Source of the DNA: Paraescarpia echinospica
Lineage: Eukaryota > Annelida > Polychaeta > Sabellida > Siboglinidae
DNA: 64,000 bases
NCBI GenBank assembly: GCA_020002185.1
Contig: CM034534.1
Coordinates: forward strand, 60,988,067-61,052,066
Direction of reading: 5' to 3'
Shown here: one piece after another, positions 24,903-39,100 of the stretch
How positions within the stretch are numbered: position 1 is the stretch's first letter
Layout: the number at the start of each line of letters is the position of its first letter
The notes under the pieces: model-generated
Databases searched by the model: none
Told to the model about the DNA's origin: nothing
The model's input: only the letters and a program-made list of their open reading frames with translations
Translations under genes and position numbers: made by a program

Positions 24903-26819
24903 TTGCGCATGCGCGTTCTGCTCGAAGCTCGAAAATGTGCGACGAATGACCCGTTAGAAAATGTTTTCTTTCCAACACGTACGTTGTTGTAATACTTCTG
25001 TATTTATTTCTGTACACAACAGTTATAATGTTGCCATAATTCGACGCACTGTTTTTGTGTCTTGGTCAGAATTGCTTCACGAAAATCGCAAATCCCCATC
25101 CAAATAACATACATTGTTGTCTTTAAAAAAACTAGACAAGTCACGTTTATGTTATGATCTCTGCATTTCCAAGCCTGGCACTGTGCACGGCTTCTTTCCC
25201 TTGTGCAATAACCAACCAAGAAGCCATGCTGTGTATTGTCTTATCGAACGGATGAGATCAAAATATGTTTTGGAAAAACATCCTAAATCAACACGAATTT
25301 GTGAGATTTTTACCCGTAAGATAAATGCGATTTTGTTTTGTGAAGTGGGTTTTTGCCTCAGCCTCAGAGGCTAATAAGCCTAATGGCATATTTAATTTAT
25401 ACTTCCCCACCGTTGATATTTTACCCCTTAAAGTCTTAATCCTGAAACAAATGATAACATTTCGTATATTTTATAGTAATAAAAACTTGTCTGTGCCATA
25501 TATCTGGTTGCTTTGGCCGTATTCCGAGGCACATTGCAATGCTATTTTGCATTTTTATGATTACGTTTTAATAAAGAAACTTTCAGACGTTTAATGCAAT
25601 TGAAAAATGCGAAAATAAATATATTAAACATGTTATAATAGTAAATAGCTAGCTCCTGAACAGGGTGATAATAATTAGTATATAATATATTTATTATAAT
25701 TATTACTACCAACAAAACAAAAAGGGTCGGTTTCAAATAACCAATTAAATTGCCACGTGTTAAAACAATAGCTTCAAGTTAGCTATTATAACTGCTCAGT
25801 GACAACTTTTTGAAAGTCATTGTAATTTCTTTAAATATTTGAACTACTTCAGTGGATCAACAATGTCGGAGAAAAGATGGTTGGAGGCCATTTTGTAATG
25901 TTTTACTAAATTAAACACAACTGTAGCATCAGACTCCATCTTTATAGCAGACTAATTATTACAGCACCCGTATGCATCACAATCAAGTTCGTGTGACTGC
26001 TATTAATAATAATTTGACCCATAACATGGTAACACACAAGTCTATAGTGTCACATTGTCTGCCAAAATCAGTCGAGTACTTCAAAGATAATTTTTTTTCT
26101 AGCCACTACAATAACTTATATTTATTCTTGTATATCTGTGATGACATTTTGGCCTTGTATCCAAACATAACACATCCATACATACATGCATTACACAAAA
26201 GAACAAAGAAAGTGTATATATGATACATGTTTTACTTTCATGTTTACAAACAGTACAGTGCATTAAAGAAGTCTCCTGACGACTTTGCTAACAATACAGG
26301 AATTTGATATATTACATTACATTACATTTGATACATTCAATTCCAGGTGTAGTAGTATCTGACATTACACTATACAGATAAGGGTTAGTCTCATAAGTTT
26401 GTAACATAAAACATTAATAGTGTTTAAACCTGCCAACTATAGTGTCAAAACCAGGAGAATATGAATTTTTAAAACCTCCAACTTGACCCCTCTCCGGACT
26501 ACAGTCCAGGAGATTTTCTTCATTTCTGGAAGGCCGAGAGTTACACAAATTCAGGGCAGTTGGTGGGTATCGTGTTTGGTTGTGGGTCTTCAAACAATAT
26601 GCATATTGCCAATCAAATGACCATCTATTTTATGCCAAAACAATACACTGTGTATGCAACACCAAAATTAATATAATTATATGGAAAGGCAATTTGCCTT
26701 AGGCAAATATTCCATATATGTGGTTCGCTCAGGGCAATTCATGTGTATAATACATGCTTTTTATACAACTACATACAGAATTATAAAAACAGGTCTGACG
26801 TGACATAAGTATTGAGACA
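24903..26819. other. Intergenic stretch between PWWP2 and SLU7
   Basis: The first 100 bp is relatively CpG-containing ('gcgcatgcgcgttct') and is the likely PWWP2 promoter. The rest is AT-rich, with no convincing gene and no clear transposon ends. Confidence 0.5.
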
Positions 26820-27022
26820 TTATCCACCACGCAGACTGATATCGACAACAACGTCAATGTGCATTGCTGCCAGTTTCATCCAATAGTTGGCACCGCTGGA
26901 GCGACTCTTTCTTTGGCAAAATGTGACGCCAACCAAACCATCACCCACCAAGAAACTTTGCACATTTTTGTGACCACTCCCAGATATCACTGTCTGTTTT
27001 TGATGGAAGATTGTGAATATTC
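26820..27022 (-). CDS. Candidate unassigned terminal exon
   Basis: A minus-strand open segment runs from a good acceptor (gene-strand 'tgtgtgcatttcag' just beyond 27022) to a TAA at 26820-26822. The 67 codons include HQKQTVISGSGHKNVQSFL, VGDGLVGVTFCQRK and YWMKLAAMHIDVVVDI, which look protein-like. It begins after a phase-1 intron. It lies about 130 bp downstream of the SLU7 stop on the same strand, so it could be an alternative last exon or part of an unrecognised gene. No family match is claimed. Confidence 0.3.
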
Positions 27023-27153
27023 CTGAAATGCACACATTCAGTCAACGTGGACTGGAGATATTAAAAATCTCACAATAAGGAGCAGAACAGATTGAGAGAT
27101 GTGCACCCAATGAAAAGGATAACCACTCTGTGTGGTAATCTTCTCAAAAAGTG

Positions 27154-30100
27154 TCATTTGGACAAGTATTTAGCCATAGGGTCATCTTCCCGCAGCCTCT
27201 TCCGGCGGAAGGCCTCCATCTCTGCTTCCGTTGGAGCCTTTGACTCATACATGCAGTTGTATGGCCGCTTGCGCTCGTCCAATGCCATCACCCGCTCAAC
27301 TTCTGCCAGACGTTTTGTCTCTGCCTTCATAGCCTACAAACACAATGACTACAACTGTACGGGCAGTTTGATGTGATGATGGTAGATGGCAATGCAATAC
27401 TACTGTTGTCAATCATCAGTAGCAGACCTTGAAGTAACACTTCGAACAGAGATGACAATACTGCTAACTGTATTGCATAATTTCTAAACAGATATCCTGA
27501 TCAGGCTGTAGACTGAAGATACGAACAGCCCCCCACTCCAGCCGAGATAAAACAGTTCCGAACTAGATCCACATGATTAATTTTGATTGCAAAACAGTTA
27601 ACTGCCAATAACCAACCTGCTGATTCTGTTGACTGGCAGTGCAAAGTACTGATCTCAAAGGTACTGATTACAAAATTGATATGTTTCTGAGAAATTTTTA
27701 ATTTTGCAACAGTCTCCCAGTACTTATATTTTTGTGACGAAACTTATGTACATTAGCCATTTATGGTACGCATGAAATCTAGTAAATACTAATGGTTAGT
27801 GTCAACAGTATCTTGATAAAATGGCAAGGTTTTTATAAAAAAAAGTATACATACATACATAACATAAATGGGAGCGATAACAAGAGAGGAGGAAGATGAA
27901 GAGATCTCAAAAGGGCAGGGATGAACAGTGGGAGAAAACTGCAGAAAATTTAGAAGTATCATTGAGAGGGTGGAAAAGACAGAGAGATGTGGCCACCATC
28001 CCACAAGAGATCAAGATGAAGAAGAAGATATGTGCATACATTCTGAATCTCCTTCTCTTTGGCTGCTTCTTCATCTTCGGATGAACTTTCACTGCTGCTG
28101 CTGCTGCTGTCACTCTTTTGTTTCCTCTTCCTCCGTGCTTGATTCTTCTTCTTGTTTCGTTTCTCCTTTTGTTTCTTCTTCTTGTTCTTCTCTCTATCCT
28201 TCGCCAGTCGTTTCTGATGTTGCTGGAAGAACAGACTCGGCATGGAGATCATGCGTAATATCAGCATACACGGTATATCTAACTACACGATACTCTAGCT
28301 AGTGTGTGTGCATGTGTGATTGTGTGTATACGAGCATGCATGCATGTATGTGTACACGTGTGGAGATGGGATCTTGGGCACCAACAGAACATCAGCTCAG
28401 CTTGTCACAGATCGCATTATCATCTAAAGGCAGCCCACCACATGAGTGCAGGCTATATCTCGAAGGATTGCCAAGCAAGAAGTGCCAACTTGACATTTTA
28501 GTAAGTTTGTAGCTATCCATGGGCATCATATAATCTCTGGTCTAGAGACGGCTTTAACAAGAAAACATTAATATGTGCCTATGCAATGCCGAAATAACTC
28601 GGCTGGTTACAAATAAACCACTGGCAACAACAACACATCATTTCAATGAGGGATCATTCATTTCCTACCTCAACCAATGTTTCTGGTTCTTCTTCGCTGC
28701 TTTCCTGTCTCTTTTCTATGGCGGGCATCGGTGTCTGGAACACACAGCAAATCTTATTGGATGTGTTTCAATATATTTCAGTTGCTACAAATAATAGTGG
28801 ATATGAAAAACTATGTCAAACATGTTCTCCTGCACCAATACAGGAGTTACACCTCACAAGTGTCCAAATATTAGGTAGCAGCCACACAAACAAAGATGGA
28901 AAGATGTATGTTAAACATCACATATCGGGAGATAAAAACAAATATCTGGGTAAGAGAGAAGACAAGGGTCATAGACGTGATAAAACAAAGCAGAAGACAG
29001 AAATGGACCTGGGCAGGGCACATCAGCCGACTATGATAATCACTGAACATCGCATATCACAACCTGGAGACCTTACGAAGGGAAACAATCTAGAGGAAGA
29101 CCGGCAAGACGGTGGAGAGACGAACTAGACGAGTACTGGAAGAGCACCATCTGTCACTGGCCTGGCAGAGGATAGCACAAGACAGGCAAATCTGGAAACA
29201 ACATGTTGAAGCCTTCTCTCAACCATGGAACACTTCGGCTGCACAATAATGATGATGTTTCTTTAAAATACAATAGGGTAGTCAAGGCATATAATTTGTA
29301 ATAATTTTATCATAAAATATCAGATTTTGACTGACCTCCGCTGCTTCGATGCCGGCTTCACCTGTGCAGTACGACTCCTTCACCAGTTGGTGGCAGCACT
29401 TGAAGCCCCAATGGCCGTCTTTCCAGAATGATCCCCACACTCTCTGCAGAGAGACCATCATACAATCATTACAATTCTATTTATACAACTTGGTTTATCA
29501 ATTGTTGTTTCGCTGGTACAGTGTTTGTTTATGGTTTATATTGAACTTTTATTCAATTAATAATCAAATTTTTACAAATTTATTTGTAATATAATTTGCC
29601 TATAATATCCTGCCTTGTCATTAGTTATTATTAGTTGGCAGCGAGACGTGCAAACCCCTGCTATCAATTACGTCAACAGGAACTATGTCATATGTGAACA
29701 ATTCTGAGTTTTTTACAAGCTGGCACACATGTAGTGACCACTTGTCAATAATTTTTTTTTTTGACATGCCAATAACCGGAAAATAAGTTAGAACAACAAG
29801 ACAATTTATCTTCAGCCATGTTAACAAAATAAATGATGACACTAATTTTGTTTACAGACATACCGAGTGGTTGTTTGGGTACACATCTTCTTCATATCGT
29901 GATTTCATTTGAGCCTTTTCCTGCCCTTTGATGACAGTTCCATGGCGAGAATATTCTATATATTCTTCCTGCAACGAATATGAAATGTGTCAACATTAGT
30001 TGTACAACATTGGGTTTGGTTAAATAAGATTTGTTGGAATAAACAAAGAAGGAAACGGGTGTGTGTGTATGTGTGTGTGTGTGTGTGTGTGTGCGTGCAT

Positions 30101-33100
30101 GCGTGCATCTATGTTGAAATTCTTCATAATAAACCCAGTCACAGCTAGAATTATACAAAGCATATCTACCGCTACCTAACCTTTTCCGACCTCTCCTCAC
30201 CCCCATCTCCAATCTTCCAACCCCTACTCCTCACCACCTCTGGGAGAGTGCGATAGTGTAGTGGTTAGGCACTCCTTGTTCAAAACCCAGACTTTACAGG
30301 CATGATATTTGGTGTAAAAACTCAACATTGTTGACAGTGTATCCCTCATGACTCGTAAAAGAACCATTGACGACAAGCACCCTCGCAATGACCACCCTCA
30401 GTGCCAGCATAGAAAGATCGGCTTGGCGATGTTTTGAAAAAGGCTGACTAGTTGAATGATACCTCATAAGACCATAACATTGTAACTACAATACATATAT
30501 ACAGACTAGTCATTTAAAAGAATGTTGCTGAGTGCTGGAAACAACTAGAAATTACAGAAAAGAAACCTCCCTATCAGCATATGACAACGGTGTCAGACAG
30601 ACACGTACCGTCTGAGCAAGGAGGAGCTCCTTGGGAGGAGCCTCGAGGTGCTCCTGCCCGCCGTACTTGTCGACGATGCTCCCCTTCAGCTCCTTCTTGT
30701 AGTCCTCCTTCTTCTTCTTGTACTCGGACGACAGCAGGGCCAGCTTGGTGGGGTCGGCCTGGAGGTGGACGTCTACCCCCTTCTCATAGGCCTCCCACGC
30801 AAACACTGCATACAGAGGCAGTAACAGTTACCACAGTGAGGCTGCAGCTACTTCAGTGTCACAAATACTACACACAGAGGGCGCTAGTGTCACCTACCAC
30901 AATGAGGCTGCAGCTACTTCAGTGTCACAAATACTACACACAGAGGGCGCTAGTGTCACCTACCACAATGAGGCTGCAGCTACTTCAGTGTCACAAATAC
31001 TACACACAGAGGGCGCTAGTGTCACCTACCACAATGAGGCTGCAGCTACTTCAGTGTCACAAATACTACACACAGAGGGCGCTAGTGTCACCTACCACAA
31101 TGAGGCTGCAGCTACTTCAGTGTCACAAATACTACACACAGAGGGCGCTAGTGTCACCTACCACAATGAGGCTACAGCTACTTCAGTGTCACAAATACTA
31201 CACACAGAGGGCGCTAGTGTCACCTACCACAATGAGGCTACAGCTACTTCAGTGTCACAAATACTACACACAGAGGGCGCTAGTGTCACCTACCACAATG
31301 AGGCTGCAGCTATTTCAGTGTCACAAATACTACACACAGAGGGCGCTAGTGTCACCTACCACAATGAGGCTGCAGCTACTTCAGTGTCACAAATACTACA
31401 CACAGAGGGCGCTAGTGTCACCTACCACAATGAGGCTACAGCTACTTCAGTGTCACAAATACTACACACAGAGGGCGCTAGTGTCACCTACCACAATGAG
31501 GCTGCAGCTACTTCAGTGTCACAAATACTACACACAGAGGGCGCTAGTGTCACCTACCACAATGAGGCTACAGCTACTTCAGTGTCACAAATACTACACA
31601 CAGAGGGCGCTAGTGTCACCTACCACAATGAGGCTACAGCTACTTCAGTGTCCAAATACTACACACATAGGGCCTAGTGTGCCTACCCAATGAGGCTACC
31701 CTACTTCAGTCAATTCTTACTACACACATTTCATTTGTATAATCAGTGACCTGAGGCCACCAATTCAAAACACTGCCATGTAAACAAACCAGTTCCTCCC
31801 AAAACTCTGCCATGTAAGCAAACTGTTTCCTCCCAAAACACTGCCATGTAAACAAACTGGTTCCTCCCAAAACTCTGCCATGTAAACAAATTAGTTCCTC
31901 CCAAAACACTGCCATATAAACAAACCGGTTCCTCCCAAAACTCTGCCATGTAAACAAACTGTTTCCTCCCAAAACTCTGCCATGTAAACAAACTGTTTCC
32001 TCCCAAAACTCTGCCATGTAAACAAACTGTTTCCTCCCAAAACACTGCCATATAAACAAACCGGTTCCTCCCAAAACTCTGCCATGTAAACAAACTGTTT
32101 CCTCCCAAAACACTGCTATATAAACAAATTGGTTCCTCCCAAAACACTGCTATATAAACAAACTGTTTCCTCCCAAAACTCTGCCATGTAAACAAACCAG
32201 TTCCTCCCAAAACACTGCCATATAAACAAACCGGTTCCTCCCAACACACTCCCACGTAAACAAACCGGTTCCTCCCAAAACATTGCCATGTAAGCAAACA
32301 GGTTCCTCCCAAAACACTTTCATGTAAACAAACCGGTTCCTCCCAAACCATTGCCATGTAAACAAAACAGTTCCTCTCAAAACACTGCCATGTAAACAAA
32401 CCGGTTCCTCCCAAAACACTGCCATATAAACAAACCGGTTCCTCCCAAAACACTGCCATGTAAACAGACCGGTTCCTCCCAAAACACTGCCATATAAACA
32501 AACCAGTTCCTCCCAAAACACTGCCATTTAAACAGACTGGTTCCTCCCAAAACACTGCCACGTAAACAAACCAGTTCCTCCCAAAACACTGCCATATAAA
32601 CAAACCGGTTCCTCCCAAAACACTGCCATGTAAACAGACTGGTTCCTCTCAAAACACTGCCATGTAAACAAACCAGTTCCTCCCAAAACACTGCCATGTA
32701 AACAGACCGGTTCCTCCCAAAACACTGCCATGTAAACAGACCGGTTCCTCTCAAAACACTGCCATATAAACAAACCAGTTCCTCCCAACACACTGCCATG
32801 TAAACAGACCGGTTCCTCCCAAAACACTGCCATATAAACAAACCGGTTCCTCCCAAAACATTGCCATGTAAACAAACCAGTCCCTCCCAAAACACTGCCA
32901 TGTAAACATACCGGTTCCTCTCAAAACACTGCCATATAAACAAACCGGTTCCTCCCAAAACACTGCCATATAAACAAACCGGTTCCTCCCAAAACATTGC
33001 CATGTAAACAAACCAGTCCCTCCCAAAACACTGCCATGTAAACATACCGGTTCCTCCCAAAACACCGCCATGTAAACAGACTGGTTCCTCCCAAAAGACT

Positions 33101-36100
33101 GCCACGTAAACAAACCAGTTCCTCCCAAAACACTGCCATATAAACAAACCGGTTCCTCCCAAAACACTGCCATATAAACAAACCGGTTCCTCCCAAAACA
33201 CTGCCATGTAAACAGACCGGTTCCTCCCAAAACACTGCCATGTAAACAGACCGGTTCCTCCCAAAACACTGCCATGTAAACAGACTGGTTCCTCCCAAAA
33301 CACTGCCATGTAAACAAACCGGTTCCTCCCAAAACACTGCCATGTAAACAAACCGGTTCCTCCCAAAACACTACCATGTAAACAGACTGGTTCCTCCCAA
33401 AACACTGCCATGTAAACAAACCGGTTCCTCCCAAAACACTGCCATATAAACAAACCAGTTCCTCCCAAAACACTGCCATGTAAACAAACCGGTTCCTCCC
33501 AAAACACTGCCACGTAAACAAACCGGTTCCTCCCAAAACACTGCCATATAAACAAACCGGTTCCTCCCAAAACACTGCCATATAAACAAACCGGTTCCTC
33601 CCAAAACACTGCTATATAAACAAACTGTTTCCTCCCAAAACTCTGCCATGTAAACAAACCGGTTCCTCCCAAAACACTACCATGTAAACAGACTGGTTCC
33701 TCACAAAACACTGCCATGTAAACAAACCGTTTCCTCCCAAAACACTGCCATGTAAACAAACCGGTTCCTCCCAAAACACTGCCATGTAAACAAACCGGTT
33801 CCTCCCAAAACATTGCCATGTAAACAAACCGGTTCCTCCCAAAACATTGCCATGTAAACAAACCGGTTCCTTCCAAAACACTGTCATGTAAACAAACCTG
33901 TTCCTCCCAAAACACTGCCATGTAAACAAACTGGTTCCTCTCAAAACACTGCCACGTAAACAAACCGGTTCCTCCCAAAACACTGCCATGTAAACAAACC
34001 GGTTCCTCCCAAAACACTGCCATGTAAATAAACCGTTTCCTCCCAAAACACTGCCATGTAAACAAACCGTTACCTCCCAAAACACTGCCATGTAAACAAA
34101 CCGTTTCCTCCCAAAACACTTAATTCAACAAAAAAGGTCCATTAAAATCTATATTTGGGCAGTCAGTATGTTATAATAGATATAGTTTATACTGAATAAC
34201 ATGATTTTACAACAAAAACAAACATACATCCCCCTTTAACATGCACTAAAGAAAGATAAGTACAGAAAGAAATGTTAACTAAACAGTTACTAAAGTTATC
34301 CTTCTAGTTTTAAATAAGATTGCCATCCACATCAAAAACCTGATGGCAAGATGACAAGGAATCTATCAAGTCTAACATTGTTAATATCTTTTTCCGTACC
34401 TATTTCAGACATTAGTCAACTTTTTTTCAAAACACATTCACGCAGCTGGCACTATGAATAAATCATTTATCCTGCTGCTAGTCTCACTATTTTGAAAAAA
34501 GGGAAGGTGTATATATATGGCTCTACAGGATGAACTGCCACCTGCCAGCAGCACCAGCACTCACAAAGACGCCAGAAGGAAATAGAAAAAGAAGCAGACC
34601 AAAAACACGGCAACAAACAATAGAAGAATAAATTAAAACTGCTTGGGCACCAGCCCATGCGTCTGGCAAGATCTTATGCCACACGGCATGTGGAGGATAA
34701 GTAAGTAAGTAATCTCACTGTTTGATGTCATGGCCACTGACAATGTAATACCACCCACCTTGTCTACTGGCCATCCCATGAGCATCCCCCGACCACCGCA
34801 CAAAGTTGTCTCCGGCATATGGCAATCTGCAACACATAATGTTTGTCTTGGCACTAGTAAAATTTAATTCACCCGCCATCAGACAGAATCCACAGTTAAC
34901 TGAGGATTATGTGTGAATTTATTCTTCAGCAAGAATTAATAAGTTAATCTGATGATGTTTCCAAAACTACATATAAAAATTCCATAACTGAGCAAGCCTG
35001 TCATATCGGATACTAGGCTAGGGCTAGGCCTAAAATCTGTTTAGCCAATTTGGCTAAAGGTCAACATTTTCTTTAGCCAAATGAGATTTTCTATAGTCTT
35101 TTTAGCAGACATTAAAATGGGCCAAGAGGCCTTGAAGTCCTTTGGACTATATTGTGAATTTGTAATTATTAATTAAATGTTTTTTGGTGAATCATAGTTA
35201 CAGATCATTAAGAGTTATGATGGAAGTAAAGAGGCCAACTAATTCAAAACAATCTAGGATAAAAACATGTTGTCACATATTCTTGATGCCACTCAGTGTG
35301 TAAACAACTGTAGTATAAACGTATAACCTATTTGAAAACATTACAGTATTTGGCTGCTCAGTAACTGATTAATTAAGTAGATTAATTCTGTAAATTAGTT
35401 ATGTTTTGTAATAGATTGAAAATCGTCCTGGGTGATGTAGGCTAAAAATTGTAAAACGTGTTTAACATGTGTCTTTCCGTTTGTAATGTGTTCTGATTAT
35501 GACACTTACCAAACATACGCGCATTAGATCAATCTTATATTGGCATTTGGTTGAATACTCAACAGATGGCACATCAATTGATGACCATGTGACTTCGTTT
35601 ATGGTGAGCGATAATGGAAAATTCATCACGTACGGCGCTGTACTCATCTCAAACTTACAACTAGTGTCAACAGTGGACCAGACAGATCTCCCTCTTCCAG
35701 ACAACACAAAACTTGATTGAATTAACCCTCCCTATTGTCTGTGGGCGTAGGTAAAGGGACGGATTAGCGATCTATTGTTTACCAGCCTGGCATGTCATGG
35801 TAATGGTTATTTAGGTCGTCTTGATGAGCTGTCGTTTAAAACATCTCCAAGTGAAGCAGACAGTGAATAATCCAGTGATATACCACTAATAACGTCTAAT
35901 AGTAACCATAACAACGTTGGCGAAAATAGCAAACCATTTTGCCTATGGCACAATTAGTGATCGGCAGCGATAGCCTAGGGATACTACGTAAGTTTGCTTT
36001 TTCGCAAAATTAATTTCACGAGATGAGCAAAAAACTAAATAGAGGAGGCTCTTTTAAAATGTTGTACTTGTTTAGTTTTGCAATTTACTATACTTTGGTA

Positions 36101-39100
36101 TACATGCGTTCCTATAAAGGAATATATTATGACTATATGTTCTATGCATCTAGGAAGTAGACAAAGCCGGCAACAGTTGGTAAACTATTTGTGATAATGT
36201 GTCACACCAGTTTTTAAGTACGTACTCTGATGCACTGCGACCAGTCTTTGCAAGCGGATTTTCTCGCATCGATCTCGTCTTGGGATCATAGAAGGCTGAG
36301 TTGGGATCCAGGTTAAACAAGTACTGAAATAAGTACAGATAAAGTAAACAACTTGAGGCAAGAAAACTTTGCAACATTCTAAATTAATCAACACATAAAA
36401 AGTGAAAACATAGAATTATTAATATTATCATTGGTTATCTCTGCTGCATATCTACTGTTGCTTAGAAAATAACATTTATTTATGTTCTTAAACATTAGAA
36501 GAAACAATAGCAGAAACCTAAACACACATTAGCTGACTTCTAGAGACTAAACCAAGTTCAAAATTAATTACTGTACAATCCTGCAAACTCAGACAAATTT
36601 ATCTTTGTTTTGCAGAGACTGACAAAAGATTGCACCAACCTTTGCCGTGTCTTCACGTATTCGCAAGTTACGAACTGTAATCCTCTGTTTTGTCTCAAAC
36701 TTCTGACCTGGCATGTCAATGTGATCAGCGTACTTGTCGTCATCTTCAAGGTCATCTGTTTCTTTCTGTAAGGTCATCACAGGAATAGGTTAACCACAGT
36801 CGGGCTGACAATCACATACATCAACAAAGATGTCATTATCGATTATAAATTCCACAAATAAAAAGATGGCGTGTTATAATTTTTGATAATGTATGTATAG
36901 TTTTTCCATGACCCATCATAACCCATCATAACAAACAGTTTGTACCAAAAAAACCTTGTGATTTTTGGTGCAAATTTAGTTTTCTTATACAAAACTGTAG
37001 ATGACAACACTGCGTTTGTTTTCAAGTAGCAACATTTTGAATGATATTCAAAGTATAAGAAAAGATCTGTATAGTACATATAAAGAAACAAAAAAGAAAC
37101 ATTTGTTTATAATCTCCTGCAAAACTAACTTTTTTCACTTATGAGGTTTTATCAACATGTTATTGCTATATCACTGTTTAGTACTACAAGTTCACAAAAG
37201 ATCAGATGAACGTGAAATGGAGGTGGAGATGACATGGCCATGTTCTCTAATAATCAGAAGTAGCCTACAACATGCTGCTCCAAAATGTGCATCGTAACCA
37301 CCTGGATAACGAAAATAGGCCGACCATTGGGCACCTGGAGAAGAACCATAGAAGAAGAAATGAAGCTGACGGGAAAGACCTGGCACCGAGCTGGCTCACC
37401 CAAGACTGTTCTGGCTGGAAGGATATTTGTTGACACTTCATGTTTCAGAGGGAGCGACAAGGAGAGGTAAGATAACATCACAAAACTTTAAAATAAGCCA
37501 CCCATACCTGTCGTTCCGCCTCCTCCTCTTCCAGAATGTCCGTCTCCAACTTCTGGGCCTTCAACTGTCGTTTCGCCTAAACAGAACAACAAACAAATCC
37601 CTCGTTTTATCACTCATATAACGTATTTAAACTTTTAGTAATTACTTGTGTGGCTTCACTCACGTACCAAACCTACTCATGATCTTTTGTATTTTCACAA
37701 CTGTAAAAATAAAAAAGCAGCAGACTAAAAAATATGTTGCCTAAACTAATTCCGTGTCCAATGACTCTAGGCAGGTACCATGTAGCTTCATCTTATAACA
37801 TTGTAAATTTCATCTTCAGAATATATTTATGTCTATCTATTATTATTATACATAAAAATAACACAGATCATTCACATACTTCTTCAAGTTTTTGAAAGTC
37901 GTCGACAATGTGCTTGTGTTCCGATATATCGTAGCCGTTCCAATAATCTCGTTTTCCGTCGTAGTCGAAGTCCAACTGTGGCTGTATGTGCTCATCAGGG
38001 GCAATGTCTGTGCCTGTGTACTTGGCACCAACCTTCCGCGGCCTCTGTAACAGCAGATAAACAGTTGAGTTGTAATGATTAATCGATACATCGTGATGAA
38101 GTGAATACAGTGTATCGATATGTTCTGTATATGTATCAACCTATTCAGGTCACCTTTGCCTTGTGCCGAGGACTACCCCAATCGTGAGGTTGTACTGTAC
38201 GCGGAAAGTGGTCATTGTGAGTGCGACATATTTTAATTACTTTTATTGTTTCAATGCGTTATACAAAAACGATGTTCCCACTGTGTATCGTACATTGGAT
38301 GTTTGACCTCTCAGCATCAAAAAGTAATGATGGATTTAGGAGCACCTACTGGAACACATATGGAAAATACTCATAAAATATTATGATAGATTCTACTTTT
38401 TAAAATTTATGAATTATTTTCCTTATAAGCTCCTTATCTTAGCAAAATGGACCCCAGTGCGTTCTTACAAATTCAGGGTAACACGTGTTCTACAAGTCGG
38501 TATAAATACTGGCTACAACTTCATCTATTATGCAAAGAAGGACATCACGGAAAGGTGACAGTGACCTACCTCCAAGCAATCCTTCTTCTTATGTGTCACA
38601 GCTCCACAGTTTTCACAGGCACCCTTGCGGAACTTTGTCACAACTGTGTCCTACAATCATCAATGCAGGGTGTACAGTCAGTTCACAATGGTAGTATTTA
38701 TCTGCATGATCTAGTGGATAACTAAATAGCTAACTGTTTCTTGATTGGGAAGATGGAAAACGCCTACCAGAGAAACCAACTTGAAAGGCCATATGGATAA
38801 TGGATTAGGAAAAGAAGAAAACAATACTGATAATGAACCTAGTTGAGGGTGATATCTTCAATGTGTGCCACACTGAAGAACTGACATCCTATAATTCAGT
38901 TCCTGGCTAAAATGTTGAAACATCAACATACTTGAGCAAAGAAAAATTCAAATGAAATGTCTGTCAATTGCTGATTTGGTTTTATAATCACCTTAATAAC
39001 TCACAATAATAATCAATATAGCTTAAATTTAGGCATAGCTCAGATAATTGAATATCGTCTGAATGCTCGTCTGTTTACAGAAATTATGTCATTCCACAGA

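Noticed and set aside
30581..31693. 370- and 273-codon plus-strand ORFs
   Set aside because: Artefacts of the 66-bp repeat, whose length is a multiple of three; the first part is antisense to SLU7 exon 9.
31765..34118. CRISPR array
   Set aside because: Direct repeats are contiguous with no unique spacers, the genome is eukaryotic and no cas genes are present; it is a minisatellite.
32377..34119. 580-codon minus-strand ORF (and nested ORFs of 120-291 codons) as a repetitive protein gene
   Set aside because: It is wholly inside the 34-bp minisatellite; every frame is open because the unit lacks stops and cycles through three frames. It lies within a SLU7 intron and has no start context, flanking exons or unique sequence.
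35462..35720. Overlapping 70-80 codon ORFs on both strands in SLU7 intron 7
   Set aside because: No homology recognised, no splice context, and mirror ORFs on opposite strands suggest compositional chance.
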